A DNA stretch of 15,666 nt. It comes from Muribaculaceae bacterium. GTDB lineage: Bacteria > Bacteroidota > Bacteroidia > Bacteroidales > Muribaculaceae. The translations under genes and the position numbers were made by a program. Below are positions 1-7,504 of this stretch, one piece after another. Numbering within the stretch: the stretch's first letter is position 1; each line of letters starts with the position of its first letter. The notes under the pieces are model-generated. The model searched no databases, was not told where the DNA came from, and saw only the letters and a list, made by a program, of their open reading frames with translations. The stretch spans positions 1 through 15,666 of the forward strand of contig JAIDKP010000151.1 of assembly GCA_029051445.1 (NCBI GenBank). The letters are read 5' to 3'.

Positions 1-668
1 AGGGTGTGAAGATCAACGACAAGCACTTTGAGGTTATCGTGCGTCAGATGATGCGCAAAGTCAACATCATCGATCCGGGCGACACAAACTTCCTCGAGCA
101 GCAGGTTGTCGACAAGCGCGACTTCATGGAAGAGAACGACCGCATCTGGGGTAAGAAGATCGTTGTCGACGCAGGCGACTCCGAGACAATGCGTCCGGGC
201 ATGATCATCACCGCACGCCGCCTCCACGACGAGAACTCGGCACTCAAGCGCCGCGACAAGCAGACCGTGACAGTCCGCGATGCCGTGCCCGCCACATCCG
301 AGCAGATCCTTCAGGGTATCACACGTGCAGCCCTCCAGACATCGAGCTTCATGTCGGCCGCATCGTTCCAGGAGACAACAAAAGTCCTCAACGAAGCTGC
401 CATCAACGGCAAGACCGACACCCTCGAGGGCATGAAGGAGAACGTGATCTGCGGACACCTCATTCCCGCCGGTACAGGCCTGCGCTCCTACGAGCGTATT
501 GTGGTCGGCAGCGTCGACGACATAAACCGTCCGGCCACAGAGGAGACCGACGAGACCCCCGCCAAGAAGGAAGTCGAGACAATACTCGACATAATCCCCG
601 AGGAGATGCTTGTCGATGCCGAAGACGTAGAGGGACTCACCCTCACCGACGGCGAAACCGAGATCTGA
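1..668 (+). CDS. rpoC: RNA polymerase subunit beta' (C-terminal part)
   Basis: This is the C-terminal end of the beta' subunit of RNA polymerase. The gene is cut by the left edge of the window; the frame is open from the edge (codons in phase with position 3) and stops at TGA 666-668. The readable 221 residues begin '[20 protein letters not shown]', the typical RpoC segment that follows the trigger-loop region. They continue with the conserved stretches '[28 protein letters not shown]' (split here as [15 protein letters not shown] and [13 protein letters not shown]), '[17 protein letters not shown]' and a final acidic tail rich in Glu and Asp. That order is the beta' jaw and clamp C-terminus. 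The acidic tail is usual in Bacteroidetes. The GTG at position 6 is an internal valine codon, not a start. Identification is secure; only its upstream extent cannot be seen. Confidence 0.97.
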   Translation, partial: GVKINDKHFEVIVRQMMRKVNIIDPGDTNFLEQQVVDKRDFMEENDRIWGKKIVVDAGDSETMRPGMIITARRLHDENSALKRRDKQTVTVRDAVPATSEQILQGITRAALQTSSFMSAASFQETTKVLNEAAINGKTDTLEGMKENVICGHLIPAGTGLRSYERIVVGSVDDINRPATEETDETPAKKEVETILDIIPEEMLVDAEDVEGLTLTDGETEI

Positions 669-700
669 CAAAAATCCGTATCCGATATCGGATAAACAGC

Positions 701-738
701 ATGAGAGGCTGTGCCGCTTTTTTGCGGCACAGCCTCAT
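701..738 (+). terminator. Hairpin terminator after rpoC
   Basis: An inverted repeat lies 32 nt after the rpoC stop. ATGAG(AG)GCTGTGCCGC at 701-717 pairs with GCGGCACAGCCTCAT at 724-738. The stem is 15 bp with a 2-nt bulge, and the loop is six T. No T-tract follows on the + strand, which is common for Bacteroidetes terminators. The position and the strength of the stem support the call. Confidence 0.7.
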
Positions 739-862
739 CTGTTATACAAAAATACAGCCGCATTATTCACTAAAAACACTATCCGGCCTCACCGGCGACA
801 GAATTATATCAAAAAAATGAAAAAATTTAACTTATTATACGCCAAGTAACACAAAAAAATCT

Positions 863-870
863 TAGATTTG
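863..870 (+). promoter_or_regulatory. Candidate -7 promoter box for the MFS permease gene
   Basis: TAGATTTG at 863-870 fits the Bacteroidetes -7 consensus TAnnTTTG. No TTTG box is present at the expected distance upstream, so only half of the usual promoter is visible. Transcription would begin near 877, about 90 nt before the preferred ATG at 968. Confidence 0.45.
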
Positions 871-967
871 CACAAAATGTCGCAGTAGGGTCTCTATGTC
901 CCTTCCGCAACAACAAAAACTACCGAAAGAATCAAAATACCCAAACCACACTTATCCATTAACCATT

Positions 968-2284
968 ATGACGACAAAGGCCTCCAAGGCGAATACGACT
1001 CCCGCGATTATCGCGATGTTCTTCCTGTTCGCAATGATTTCGTTCGTGACAGGTTTCCAGAACCCGTTTGGCGTGATCCTCAAAAACCAGCTCTCGCTTT
1101 CCGCACTGCAGTCACAGCTCGGTAACCTCGCCAACTTCATTGCCTACCTGTTCATGGGCATCCCCGCCGGTATGCTTCTGCAGCGCAAAGGCTACAAATT
1201 CTCGGCAATAGCATCGCTGCTTGTCGGTATTCTCGGTGTGGCCATCATGTTCATCTCATCATTCCTCCCCGACAGCGCCATCTTCGGTGTTTACCTCACA
1301 GGCGCATTCGTTGCCGGTTTCTCGATGTGTATGCTCAACACAGTGGTCAACCCCATGCTCAACACTCTCGGCGGCGGCGGCAACAAGGGCAACCAGCTCA
1401 TCCAGCTCGGCGGCTCGTGCAACTCGCTTGCAGCTACGATATGCCCCATCCTTGTCGGCTATCTCATGGGCGACATCGCCAACTCGAGCCTCGTTGACGC
1501 GCGTCCCGCTCTCTACATTGCAGGCGGCATCTTCATCATCGCTACAATAGTCATCATCTTCACCAACATACCCGAGCCGATCCTTGATGCCATCAAAGAA
1601 GAGGAAAAGGAGAAAAAAGAAACAGCCAAGCAGGCAGAACCCACTCTCTCGGGTGCGCTCAAGTTCCGTCACTTCGTTCTCGGCGCAATCGCGATCTTCA
1701 TCTATGTCGGTGTCGAAGTAGGTATCCCCAACATGGCGAACCTCTACATGACAAATGACCTGAACATCGTTCCCTCAGCAGCAGGCGTACTCGTCGGCAT
1801 GTACTGGTTCCTCATGCTCATCGGCCGTCTCGTCGGCGGTGCTATCGGCGGAAAAGTATCAAGCAAGGCCATGCTCTCCACAGTAGCTTCGGTCGGCCTC
1901 ATCTTCCTCCTGCTCGCCATCTTCAGCAACCCGATGAACACAATCGCGATCCCCGCGTTCGACAGCGACTTCAACGCCATGAGCGTCGACGCTCCCATCA
2001 ACATCCTCTTCCTTGTCCTCTGCGGACTCTGCACATCGGTGATGTGGGGCGGCATCTTCAACCTCGCAGTTGAGGGACTCGGCAAATTCACAGCAGTCGC
2101 ATCAGGCTTCTTCATGGTGATGGTGTGCGGCGGCGGTATTCTCCCCGTTATCCAGGGCGGTGTTGCCGACGCATGCGGCTATCTCGCCAGCTACTGGGTA
2201 CTCTTCGCCGGTCTTGCCTACATTCTCTTCTATGCCCTCATCGGCCACAAGAACGTCAACAAAGACCTCACTGCCCAGGCCTGA
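968..2284 (+). CDS. MFS sugar permease, fucose/glucose-galactose (FHS-like) type
   Basis: This is a major facilitator superfamily inner-membrane transporter, probably a sugar:proton symporter. From the ATG at 968 it has 438 residues, the usual size of the FucP/FHS group. About twelve hydrophobic segments are visible. A long charged cytoplasmic loop ('IKEEEKEKKETAKQAE') separates the two six-helix halves. Loop motifs include 'GIPAGMLLQRKGYK' after helix 2 and 'GRLVGGAIGGKVSSK' at the equivalent place in the second half. An in-frame ATG at 896 would add 24 hydrophilic residues. That stretch uses AT-ending codons unlike the rest of the gene and has no membrane character, so I prefer 968. A short AGTAGGG before 896 leaves some doubt. 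The substrate cannot be read from the sequence. It follows rpoC but is separated from it by a terminator and probably has its own promoter. Confidence 0.85.
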   Translation: MTTKASKANTTPAIIAMFFLFAMISFVTGFQNPFGVILKNQLSLSALQSQLGNLANFIAYLFMGIPAGMLLQRKGYKFSAIASLLVGILGVAIMFISSFLPDSAIFGVYLTGAFVAGFSMCMLNTVVNPMLNTLGGGGNKGNQLIQLGGSCNSLAATICPILVGYLMGDIANSSLVDARPALYIAGGIFIIATIVIIFTNIPEPILDAIKEEEKEKKETAKQAEPTLSGALKFRHFVLGAIAIFIYVGVEVGIPNMANLYMTNDLNIVPSAAGVLVGMYWFLMLIGRLVGGAIGGKVSSKAMLSTVASVGLIFLLLAIFSNPMNTIAIPAFDSDFNAMSVDAPINILFLVLCGLCTSVMWGGIFNLAVEGLGKFTAVASGFFMVMVCGGGILPVIQGGVADACGYLASYWVLFAGLAYILFYALIGHKNVNKDLTAQA

Positions 2285-2374
2285 TCACTGCAATAGCCTA
2301 CGTGCAGAAATAAAAAATGCATATTCCGGCTAAAAATAATTAGTGAGAGTAAACAAAATTTAAATAATAAACGT

Positions 2375-2382
2375 TACATTTG
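2375..2382 (+). promoter_or_regulatory. Candidate -7 promoter box for the OmpA-family gene
   Basis: TACATTTG at 2375-2382 matches TAnnTTTG. It sits 54 nt before the ATG, in an AT-rich stretch expected of a strongly expressed outer-membrane protein gene. A clear TTTG -33 box is not present at the right spacing. Confidence 0.5.
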
Positions 2383-2436
2383 CGTAGAATTTCGAGGAAT
2401 AGAAACAACGAAACAAATTAAACAACACGTAATCCT

Positions 2437-3648
2437 ATGAAAAAGAGTGCAATTCTTGCGTTTGCCGCCGCTATGATGCTGGGGCAGAACGTAGTGGCAC
2501 AGAACAACGTTAAGGAAGTTACCTACGTTGAGGATGCCACTCAGGGATATCTCATTAACAATTTCAGCAGCAACTGGTTTATCACCGGTCAGGCTGGTGT
2601 GGCTAACGCTATGACCAAAGACGAATATCGTCCTGGATTCGGCGACCGCTTCGCTCCCGCTGCCGGTATCTATGTAGGCAAGTACTTCACACCGATCATC
2701 GGCGTACGCGCTGGCTTCGACTGGTTCCAGACCAAGGGCTACGCTGCAGGTGGTGCAGGCGTTCAGTACGACGTACCCGCTGAAAGCGGCTTCTACGGCG
2801 GCTACTACAAGACCAAACTCAACAACCTCGGTGCTGCAGGTGATGTTATCATCAACCTCACAAACTGGTGGTGTGGCTACAACCCCGACCGCGTTTTCAA
2901 CGCAAGCGTATATGCAGGTCTCGGCGGTTACTTCACAACCGAGAAGCAGTACAAAGGCAACAAGGCTGACGGCTGGCACAACGCACACAATCAGTTCCTC
3001 GCTGCCCGCGCAGGTCTTCTCCTTGACTTCAACCTCAGCCGCAACTTCGCTCTCGGTCTCGACCTCCGCGCTGTTGGTGCCGACAAGGGCATGACAATGA
3101 GCTCGAACCACGTGAGCGTAAACGGCGAAGTTCTCGTTTCTGCAACCTACAAGTTCAACAAGGCTAACTGGACCGCTCCTATCGTAGCTGTTGTTCCCGA
3201 GATCGAGGACTGCGAACCCATCAAGGCTCGTCTGCAGGCTGCCAACGCCCGCATCGAGGACCTCGAGGCTCAGCTCAAGGCTTGCCTCAACCGTCCCGTC
3301 GAGAAGGTTGTTGAGACTGCAAAGGCTCCCCTTGCTACTATCTACTTCACCATTGGCAACTCTACACTCAACAGCGTTGACCGCAAGGTCCTCGGTGCTG
3401 TTGCTGAGCAGATCAAGGCTTCTGGCAAGAACTACACCCTCACAGGCTGGGCTGATACCTACACCGGTACCGATGCCATCAACGCCCGTCTCCGTGTAAA
3501 CCGTGCCAAGAACGTTGAGAAAGCCCTCATCAAGAACGGCGTGCCCGCTTCACAGCTCTCGACCAAGAGCGGCGAAGGCAACCTCAATGACCTCGGCATC
3601 AAGTATGTTGCTCTCGATCGTTGCGTAACTATCGAAGAGAATAAGTAA
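2437..3648 (+). CDS. OmpA-family outer-membrane protein
   Basis: This 403-residue outer-membrane protein anchors the envelope to peptidoglycan. Residues 1-22 are a Sec signal peptide ending in 'NVVAQ'. Residues 45-245 alternate polar and aromatic residues, as in an eight-stranded barrel ('GVRAGFDWFQ', 'ASVYAGLGGYF', 'LGLDLRAVGA'). Residues 255-285 form a short coiled-coil-like linker ('RLQAANARIEDLEAQLKA'). Residues 300-400 are the OmpA C-terminal domain. In that domain D340 of 'GWAD' and R356 of 'NRAKNV' match the Asp/Arg pair that holds diaminopimelate in E. coli OmpA, and 'GVPASQLSTKSGEG' and 'LDRCVTIE' match the later conserved blocks. The gene stands alone, with its own -7 box and a strong terminator. 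Codon use is biased to C-ending codons, as in highly expressed genes. Identification of the family is secure; the exact paralogue is not known. Confidence 0.93.
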   Translation: MKKSAILAFAAAMMLGQNVVAQNNVKEVTYVEDATQGYLINNFSSNWFITGQAGVANAMTKDEYRPGFGDRFAPAAGIYVGKYFTPIIGVRAGFDWFQTKGYAAGGAGVQYDVPAESGFYGGYYKTKLNNLGAAGDVIINLTNWWCGYNPDRVFNASVYAGLGGYFTTEKQYKGNKADGWHNAHNQFLAARAGLLLDFNLSRNFALGLDLRAVGADKGMTMSSNHVSVNGEVLVSATYKFNKANWTAPIVAVVPEIEDCEPIKARLQAANARIEDLEAQLKACLNRPVEKVVETAKAPLATIYFTIGNSTLNSVDRKVLGAVAEQIKASGKNYTLTGWADTYTGTDAINARLRVNRAKNVEKALIKNGVPASQLSTKSGEGNLNDLGIKYVALDRCVTIEENK

Positions 3649-3671
3649 ATAAAAGACTATTCCTCCTTTAG

Positions 3672-3768
3672 CTTCCGGGGTATTGTAAAAAACGTGATGT
3701 CTTGAACAATGCCGATACGCAAGAGACTACATGAAACATCTGGAAACATAAATGGTCTTTACCGGAAG
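3672..3768 (+). ncRNA. Candidate structured RNA in the ompA-like 3' region
   Basis: The region between the OmpA-family stop and its terminator folds by eye into a closed three-way junction. P1 is CTTCCGG 3672-3678 with CCGGAAG 3762-3768. P2 is GGTATTGT 3679-3686 with ACAATGCC 3706-3713 (one G-U pair). P3 is AGAGAC 3722-3727 with GTCTTT 3755-3760 (one G-U pair). No promoter box is seen directly upstream, so it would most likely be a processed 3' UTR fragment ending at the 3791-3825 terminator. I know of no named family matching it. The pairings were found by eye and their significance was not tested. Confidence 0.35.
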
Positions 3769-3790
3769 AATTTAGTAAAGCAATAATCCT

Positions 3791-3830
3791 GAAACCGATG
3801 AAGGAATCAATCCTTCATCGGTTTCTTTCT
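3791..3830 (+). terminator. Rho-independent terminator after the OmpA-family gene
   Basis: A perfect 15-bp stem, GAAACCGATGAAGGA 3791-3805 with TCCTTCATCGGTTTC 3811-3825, has a 5-nt loop and is followed by a T-rich TTTCT run. It lies 143 nt after the stop codon and 20 nt before folP, so folP needs its own promoter or read-through. Confidence 0.88.
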
Positions 3831-3844
3831 CTTACAAAAGCATC

Positions 3845-4705
3845 ATGAAAAGCTTTTCGCTCGGAATAAACGGCAAGATTACAAGATATGAACGCCCGGT
3901 AGTAATGGGCATACTGAACATAACGCCCGACTCATTCTACAGCGGCTCGAGATGCTGGGACACGTCACGGCTGCAGGAGACAGCACGAAAAATGATTGCC
4001 GAAGGAGCCGACATAATCGATATCGGAGGATACTCGACACGCCCGGGGGCCTGTGACGTAGACACCGACGAAGAAATACGACGTGTCGCAACAGGCATAA
4101 AAGCTGTAAGAGACATATCACAAGAAATACCGGTATCTGTCGACACATTCCGTGCAGATGTTGCAAATGCGGCCATACTCGATCACGGAGCCGATATAAT
4201 CAACGACATATCGGGAGGTGATCTCGACAAAAACATGTTTGACACCGTCGCCAGGCTAAAAGTTCCATACATCGTGATGCACACGCGCGGAACTGCGGCC
4301 GACATGCAATCATATACCGACTACAGCGCGCAGGGAGGAGTCACAGTCGAAGTGATAAGCCGCCTCGCTGAAAAAATCGATTGCCTGAGCCAGAAAGGCG
4401 TTACCGACATAATCGCAGATCCCGGCTTCGGATTCGCCAAAACCGTCAGCCAGAACTTCGAACTGCTGGCCAATCTGCAACTGATCAACGACACTCTGCT
4501 GCGCCCGATACTCGTGGGAGTATCAAGAAAATCTATGATCTACAAGACACTCGGAATTACACCCGACGAATCTCTGAACGGCACAACCGCAATCAACACA
4601 ATGGCACTTGAGCGGGGAGCCGCCATACTGAGGGTACACGATGTCGCAGAGGCACGACAGGCCGCCGACCTCTGGCTTGAGACCAACCGATACAACAAAG
4701 ATTAG
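3845..4705 (+). CDS. folP: Dihydropteroate synthase
   Basis: This cytoplasmic enzyme of folate synthesis condenses p-aminobenzoate with 6-hydroxymethyl-7,8-dihydropterin pyrophosphate to give dihydropteroate. It is the sulfonamide target. The 286 residues form a TIM barrel with all family blocks in order: 'MGILNITPDSFY' at 21-32, 'STRPG' at 64-68 (sulfonamide-site loop), 'VSVDT' at 97-101, 'NDISGG' at 120-125, 'VMHTRG' at 144-149, 'ADPGFGFAK' at 191-199, 'GVSRK' at 225-229 and 'RVHD' at 263-266. Length is normal. The start ATG is 20 nt after the preceding terminator, and no convincing promoter box was found. Its stop codon (TAG 4703-4705) overlaps the stop of the convergent carbonic anhydrase gene. 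In many Bacteroidetes folP is followed by a diadenylate cyclase gene; that neighbour is absent here. Confidence 0.96.
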   Translation: MKSFSLGINGKITRYERPVVMGILNITPDSFYSGSRCWDTSRLQETARKMIAEGADIIDIGGYSTRPGACDVDTDEEIRRVATGIKAVRDISQEIPVSVDTFRADVANAAILDHGADIINDISGGDLDKNMFDTVARLKVPYIVMHTRGTAADMQSYTDYSAQGGVTVEVISRLAEKIDCLSQKGVTDIIADPGFGFAKTVSQNFELLANLQLINDTLLRPILVGVSRKSMIYKTLGITPDESLNGTTAINTMALERGAAILRVHDVAEARQAADLWLETNRYNKD

Positions 4706-5241
4706 ACGCAGGTCAGCTCACCGGTAGTGCTGTCCATTATATATCCTCTCACCGTCACATCATCGCACATAAGCGGATGATGGGAAATCAGATCGACCGT
4801 TTCGATCACAGCCTCGGCCGTATCCTCAAATCCACGCAACCAGGAACGCAGATCGATACCGCAATGCTTCATAAGATCGATATGCTCCTCCGATACGCCG
4901 CGTTCCTTCATAAGGTGCAGCATTTCATCTGGATCCATACCCTGCACACCGCACCCCGTGTGGCCGACAACCATTATCTCGTTGACACCAAGCTCATACA
5001 CAGCCACAAGAAGCGAACGCATCGTAGAGTCAAACGGATTTGTTATCGTGCCGCCGGCATTCTTGATAATCTTCACATCACCGTTTTTCAGCCCTAAGGC
5101 GGCCGGAAGGAGCGCAACAAGACGCGTGTCCATGCAAGTCACGATAGCGATCTTCTTGTCGGGATACTTGCTCGTGACATAATCCCTGTACTCTTCCCGC
5201 TCTACAAATCCGCGGTTAAATTCAAGCAATTCCTGTATCAT
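4702..5241 (-). CDS. Beta-class carbonic anhydrase
   Basis: This 179-residue protein belongs to the small bacterial beta-carbonic anhydrases (YvdA-like), zinc enzymes that interconvert CO2 and bicarbonate. The zinc ligands are visible: C36 in 'CMDTR' (with the D38/R40 dyad), then H94 and C97 in 'GHTGCG'. 'IIKNAGG' at 58-64 is the usual strand before the active site. Length is typical of this short subclass. It is the last gene of the minus-strand trpS operon, 11 nt after the dehydrogenase-like gene. Its stop overlaps that of folP on the other strand. Bicarbonate supply would suit carboxylation reactions in a CO2-requiring gut Bacteroidales, but that role is inferred. Confidence 0.92.
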   Translation of the reverse strand: MIQELLEFNRGFVEREEYRDYVTSKYPDKKIAIVTCMDTRLVALLPAALGLKNGDVKIIKNAGGTITNPFDSTMRSLLVAVYELGVNEIMVVGHTGCGVQGMDPDEMLHLMKERGVSEEHIDLMKHCGIDLRSWLRGFEDTAEAVIETVDLISHHPLMCDDVTVRGYIMDSTTGELTCV

Positions 5242-5252
5242 TATCGCAAAAT

Positions 5253-5900
5253 CTAAATTTCATCTCCTGCCGTAATCTCAGCACCATTCACAAAACCGCT
5301 TCCCGGTGCCGACAGAAACACACAAAGACGCGCGATCCCGGCAACAGGCCTCTCCTTTCCTTTGACGACAATACGGTTCAGAGTCATCCGGAAACCGGCA
5401 AGACGGCCTACAAGCTCTCCGATATTACCGCCGGAATCCGAAACAACATCGACAATACGTCCGCCAAAAGCATTGGGATACGGAAGATGCTCACGAAGTC
5501 CGGCAATGAAATCAGCCAGAGCATCCATAACCGCTCCGCCGTCGTCAGCTGTATTGACGACAATATCTATATCGCGCCAGGCTCCGGCAAGACCTCTCAG
5601 TGCGGTGTCACGGCATTCACGATCACGCACATCGCCATGAATAAACCTCGCCCCCGTCGCATAGGAAGTCGACATGCCTGAATCTGTGTCGCCATCAAAA
5701 AAAGCCACCTTGCAGCCCAGACGGCAGAATTCGTCAATCACGGCACGTCCGACCTCGCACGCACCGTCGGTCACCAGCACACGGCGGCATGGAAAATCAA
5801 GCCACCACACACCCTTGCGTACCGCAGGACGCAAAGAATGCCGCGCAAGCTTTCCGCTGCGCATATCCTCCATCTTCTTTTCAATATAATTGTCCGCCAT
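5253..5900 (-). CDS. Divergent short-chain dehydrogenase/reductase-like protein
   Basis: This 215-residue protein has a Rossmann-type N-terminal half. 'RVLVTDGACEVGRAVIDEF' at 40-58 stands where SDR proteins have the TGxxxGxG nucleotide loop, followed by 'KVAFFDGD' at 64-71, 'GDVRD' at 89-93 and 'IDIVVNTA' at 111-118 (family form NNAG). 'FLSAPGSGFVNGAEITAGD' at the end matches the SDR C-terminal block. The first loop glycine is Asp (T44-D45-G46), and the catalytic Tyr-x-x-x-Lys cannot be found between the 'IVDVVSDSG' strand and the C-terminal block. It is also shorter than the usual 240-250 residues. It may be an enzyme-dead or specialised family member. The gene lies 44 nt after comM and 11 nt before the carbonic anhydrase gene. 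The fold call is moderately sure; no substrate can be given. Confidence 0.7.
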   Translation of the reverse strand: MADNYIEKKMEDMRSGKLARHSLRPAVRKGVWWLDFPCRRVLVTDGACEVGRAVIDEFCRLGCKVAFFDGDTDSGMSTSYATGARFIHGDVRDRECRDTALRGLAGAWRDIDIVVNTADDGGAVMDALADFIAGLREHLPYPNAFGGRIVDVVSDSGGNIGELVGRLAGFRMTLNRIVVKGKERPVAGIARLCVFLSAPGSGFVNGAEITAGDEI

Positions 5901-5944
5901 ACTCTATTCAGACTGATGCATAATACAACGGGCGGAAAAGCACA

Positions 5945-7504
5945 CTAAAAAACCGTACGGCCTCCGCCGCCCCACGACGAACGGTCGAGATTGCGGTAAC
6001 CGATCGCCTCCGAGACATGCTCGGCACCGACTGTCGCAGCACCGTCGAGATCGGCAATCGTGCGCGCCACACGCAATATCCGGTCATAGGCACGAGCCGA
6101 CATATCGAATTTCATCATAGCGTTGCGCAGGAGCTCAAACCCCGCCTTGTTCGGACGTGCATATTCATTTATGAGTTTCGTTCCCATCTGAGCGTTGCAA
6201 TGCACATTTGCGTGAGCCTCGAAACGACGCGTCTGCACAAGACGCGCGGCCATGACACGGCCACGTATGCTTGAAGAACTCTCTCCCGGCCTCTCTGCAG
6301 CCATGTCGTCAAACTCCACAGGCTGTATCTCCACCTGTATGTCAATACGGTCGAGCAAAGGGCCTGAAATACGTCCGAGATACTTCTTCACCGCACCCGC
6401 ATCGCACGTACAGGCACGCGTCGGGTGATTATAATAGCCGCACGGACACGGATTCATCGAAGCCACAAGCATGAAACTCGCGGGATAGTCGATAGAATAC
6501 CTGGCACGCGATATGGAGATATGCCTGTCTTCGAGCGGCTGGCGCATCACCTCAAGCACCGTGCGGTTGAATTCCGGAAACTCGTCGAGAAAAAGCACAC
6601 CGTTGTGTGCAAGCGATATCTCGCCGGGCATAGGATTGCTTCCCCCGCCCACAAGAGCAACCGGTGAAATCGTATGATGGGGACTGCGGAACGGACGCTC
6701 CGTCATCAGACGCGACCCGCGACGCAGTTTTCCGGCAACCGAATGTATCTTGGTCGTCTCAAGTGCTTCGCCGAGCGTAAACGGAGGCAAGATCGTGGGG
6801 ACACGCTTAGCCATCATCGACTTGCCGGAACCCGGAGGACCGATCATGAGTATGTTGTGGCCGCCGGCGCACGCCACCTCGATGGCACGCTTCACATTCT
6901 CCTGCCCCTTTACATCGGCAAAATCATATTCAAAAACTCCGTTTGAAGCCTCAAACTCGGCACGCGTGTCGACGACAGTAGGTGCGACCGCATCTGCCGA
7001 CTCTGTCAATATCGCCACCGCCTCCGCCAGGTTTCTGACACCATAGACATTCAGACGGTTCACAACCGCAGCCTCCGTAGCATTAGCCTCCGGAACAATC
7101 ATCCCCTTATACCCCATCGAACGAGCCATCACAGCCATAGGCAGAATACCCTTTACCGGACAGAGACTTCCGTCGAGCGACAGCTCCCCCATCACCACAT
7201 ACTCCCCGAGGCAGCCGCTCTGTATACGTTCCGTAGCCGCAAGTATAGCCAGGGCAAGCGGCAGATCATAGGCCGCGCCCTCCTTTCTCACATCGGCCGG
7301 AGCCATATTTATCACAATCTTGCGACGGGGCACATCATAGCCGTGCTGCCTGAGCGACGAAAGCACGCGCTCCTGACTTTCCTTGACCGATGCGTCGGGA
7401 AGCCCCACGACAGTAAAACCGATACCGGCATCGGCACGCGCCTCGATCGTCACCGGAATGGCGTCGATCCCCTGCACCGCAGCACCGAACACCTTTACAA
7501 GCAT
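5945..7504 (-). CDS. comM: YifB/ComM-family Mg-chelatase-like AAA+ ATPase
   Basis: The 519 residues match full-length ComM/YifB. In competent bacteria ComM is a hexameric helicase that promotes branch migration during DNA integration; its role in Bacteroidales is not established. Residues 1-170 form the N-terminal ChlI-like domain ('GLPDASVKESQERV', 'INMAPADVRKEG', 'MGELSLDG'). The AAA+ core has Walker A 'GPPGSGKS' at 222-229, 'RPFRSPHHTIS' at 270-280, Walker B 'VLFLDEFPEF' at 303-312 and the arginine-bearing 'LLDRIDI' at 383-389. Cysteines 353, 355, 365 and 367 form a cluster like a small metal site. Residues 430-515 are the Mg_chelatase_C helical part, ending in 'AIGYRNLDR'. The start ATG lies within the last codons of the lipoprotein gene (10-nt overlap), implying coupled translation. 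Confidence 0.95.
   Translation of the reverse strand: MLVKVFGAAVQGIDAIPVTIEARADAGIGFTVVGLPDASVKESQERVLSSLRQHGYDVPRRKIVINMAPADVRKEGAAYDLPLALAILAATERIQSGCLGEYVVMGELSLDGSLCPVKGILPMAVMARSMGYKGMIVPEANATEAAVVNRLNVYGVRNLAEAVAILTESADAVAPTVVDTRAEFEASNGVFEYDFADVKGQENVKRAIEVACAGGHNILMIGPPGSGKSMMAKRVPTILPPFTLGEALETTKIHSVAGKLRRGSRLMTERPFRSPHHTISPVALVGGGSNPMPGEISLAHNGVLFLDEFPEFNRTVLEVMRQPLEDRHISISRARYSIDYPASFMLVASMNPCPCGYYNHPTRACTCDAGAVKKYLGRISGPLLDRIDIQVEIQPVEFDDMAAERPGESSSSIRGRVMAARLVQTRRFEAHANVHCNAQMGTKLINEYARPNKAGFELLRNAMMKFDMSARAYDRILRVARTIADLDGAATVGAEHVSEAIGYRNLDRSSWGGGGRTVF

Noticed and set aside
896..967. In-frame upstream ATG giving the MFS permease 24 extra residues
   Set aside because: The extra stretch is hydrophilic and uses AT-ending codons unlike the rest of the gene. 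The ATG at 968 gives the usual family start and length. The short AGTAGGG before 896 keeps the question slightly open.
2288..2307. CTGCA/TGCAG hairpin after the MFS gene as a terminator
   Set aside because: The stem is only 5 bp with a 10-nt loop and no T-tract, too weak to call.
2374..3111. Long minus-strand frame opposite the OmpA-family gene
   Set aside because: It is the mirror of a strongly codon-biased gene. The translation is Val/Ala/Glu-rich with no signal or domain, while the + strand product is unmistakable.
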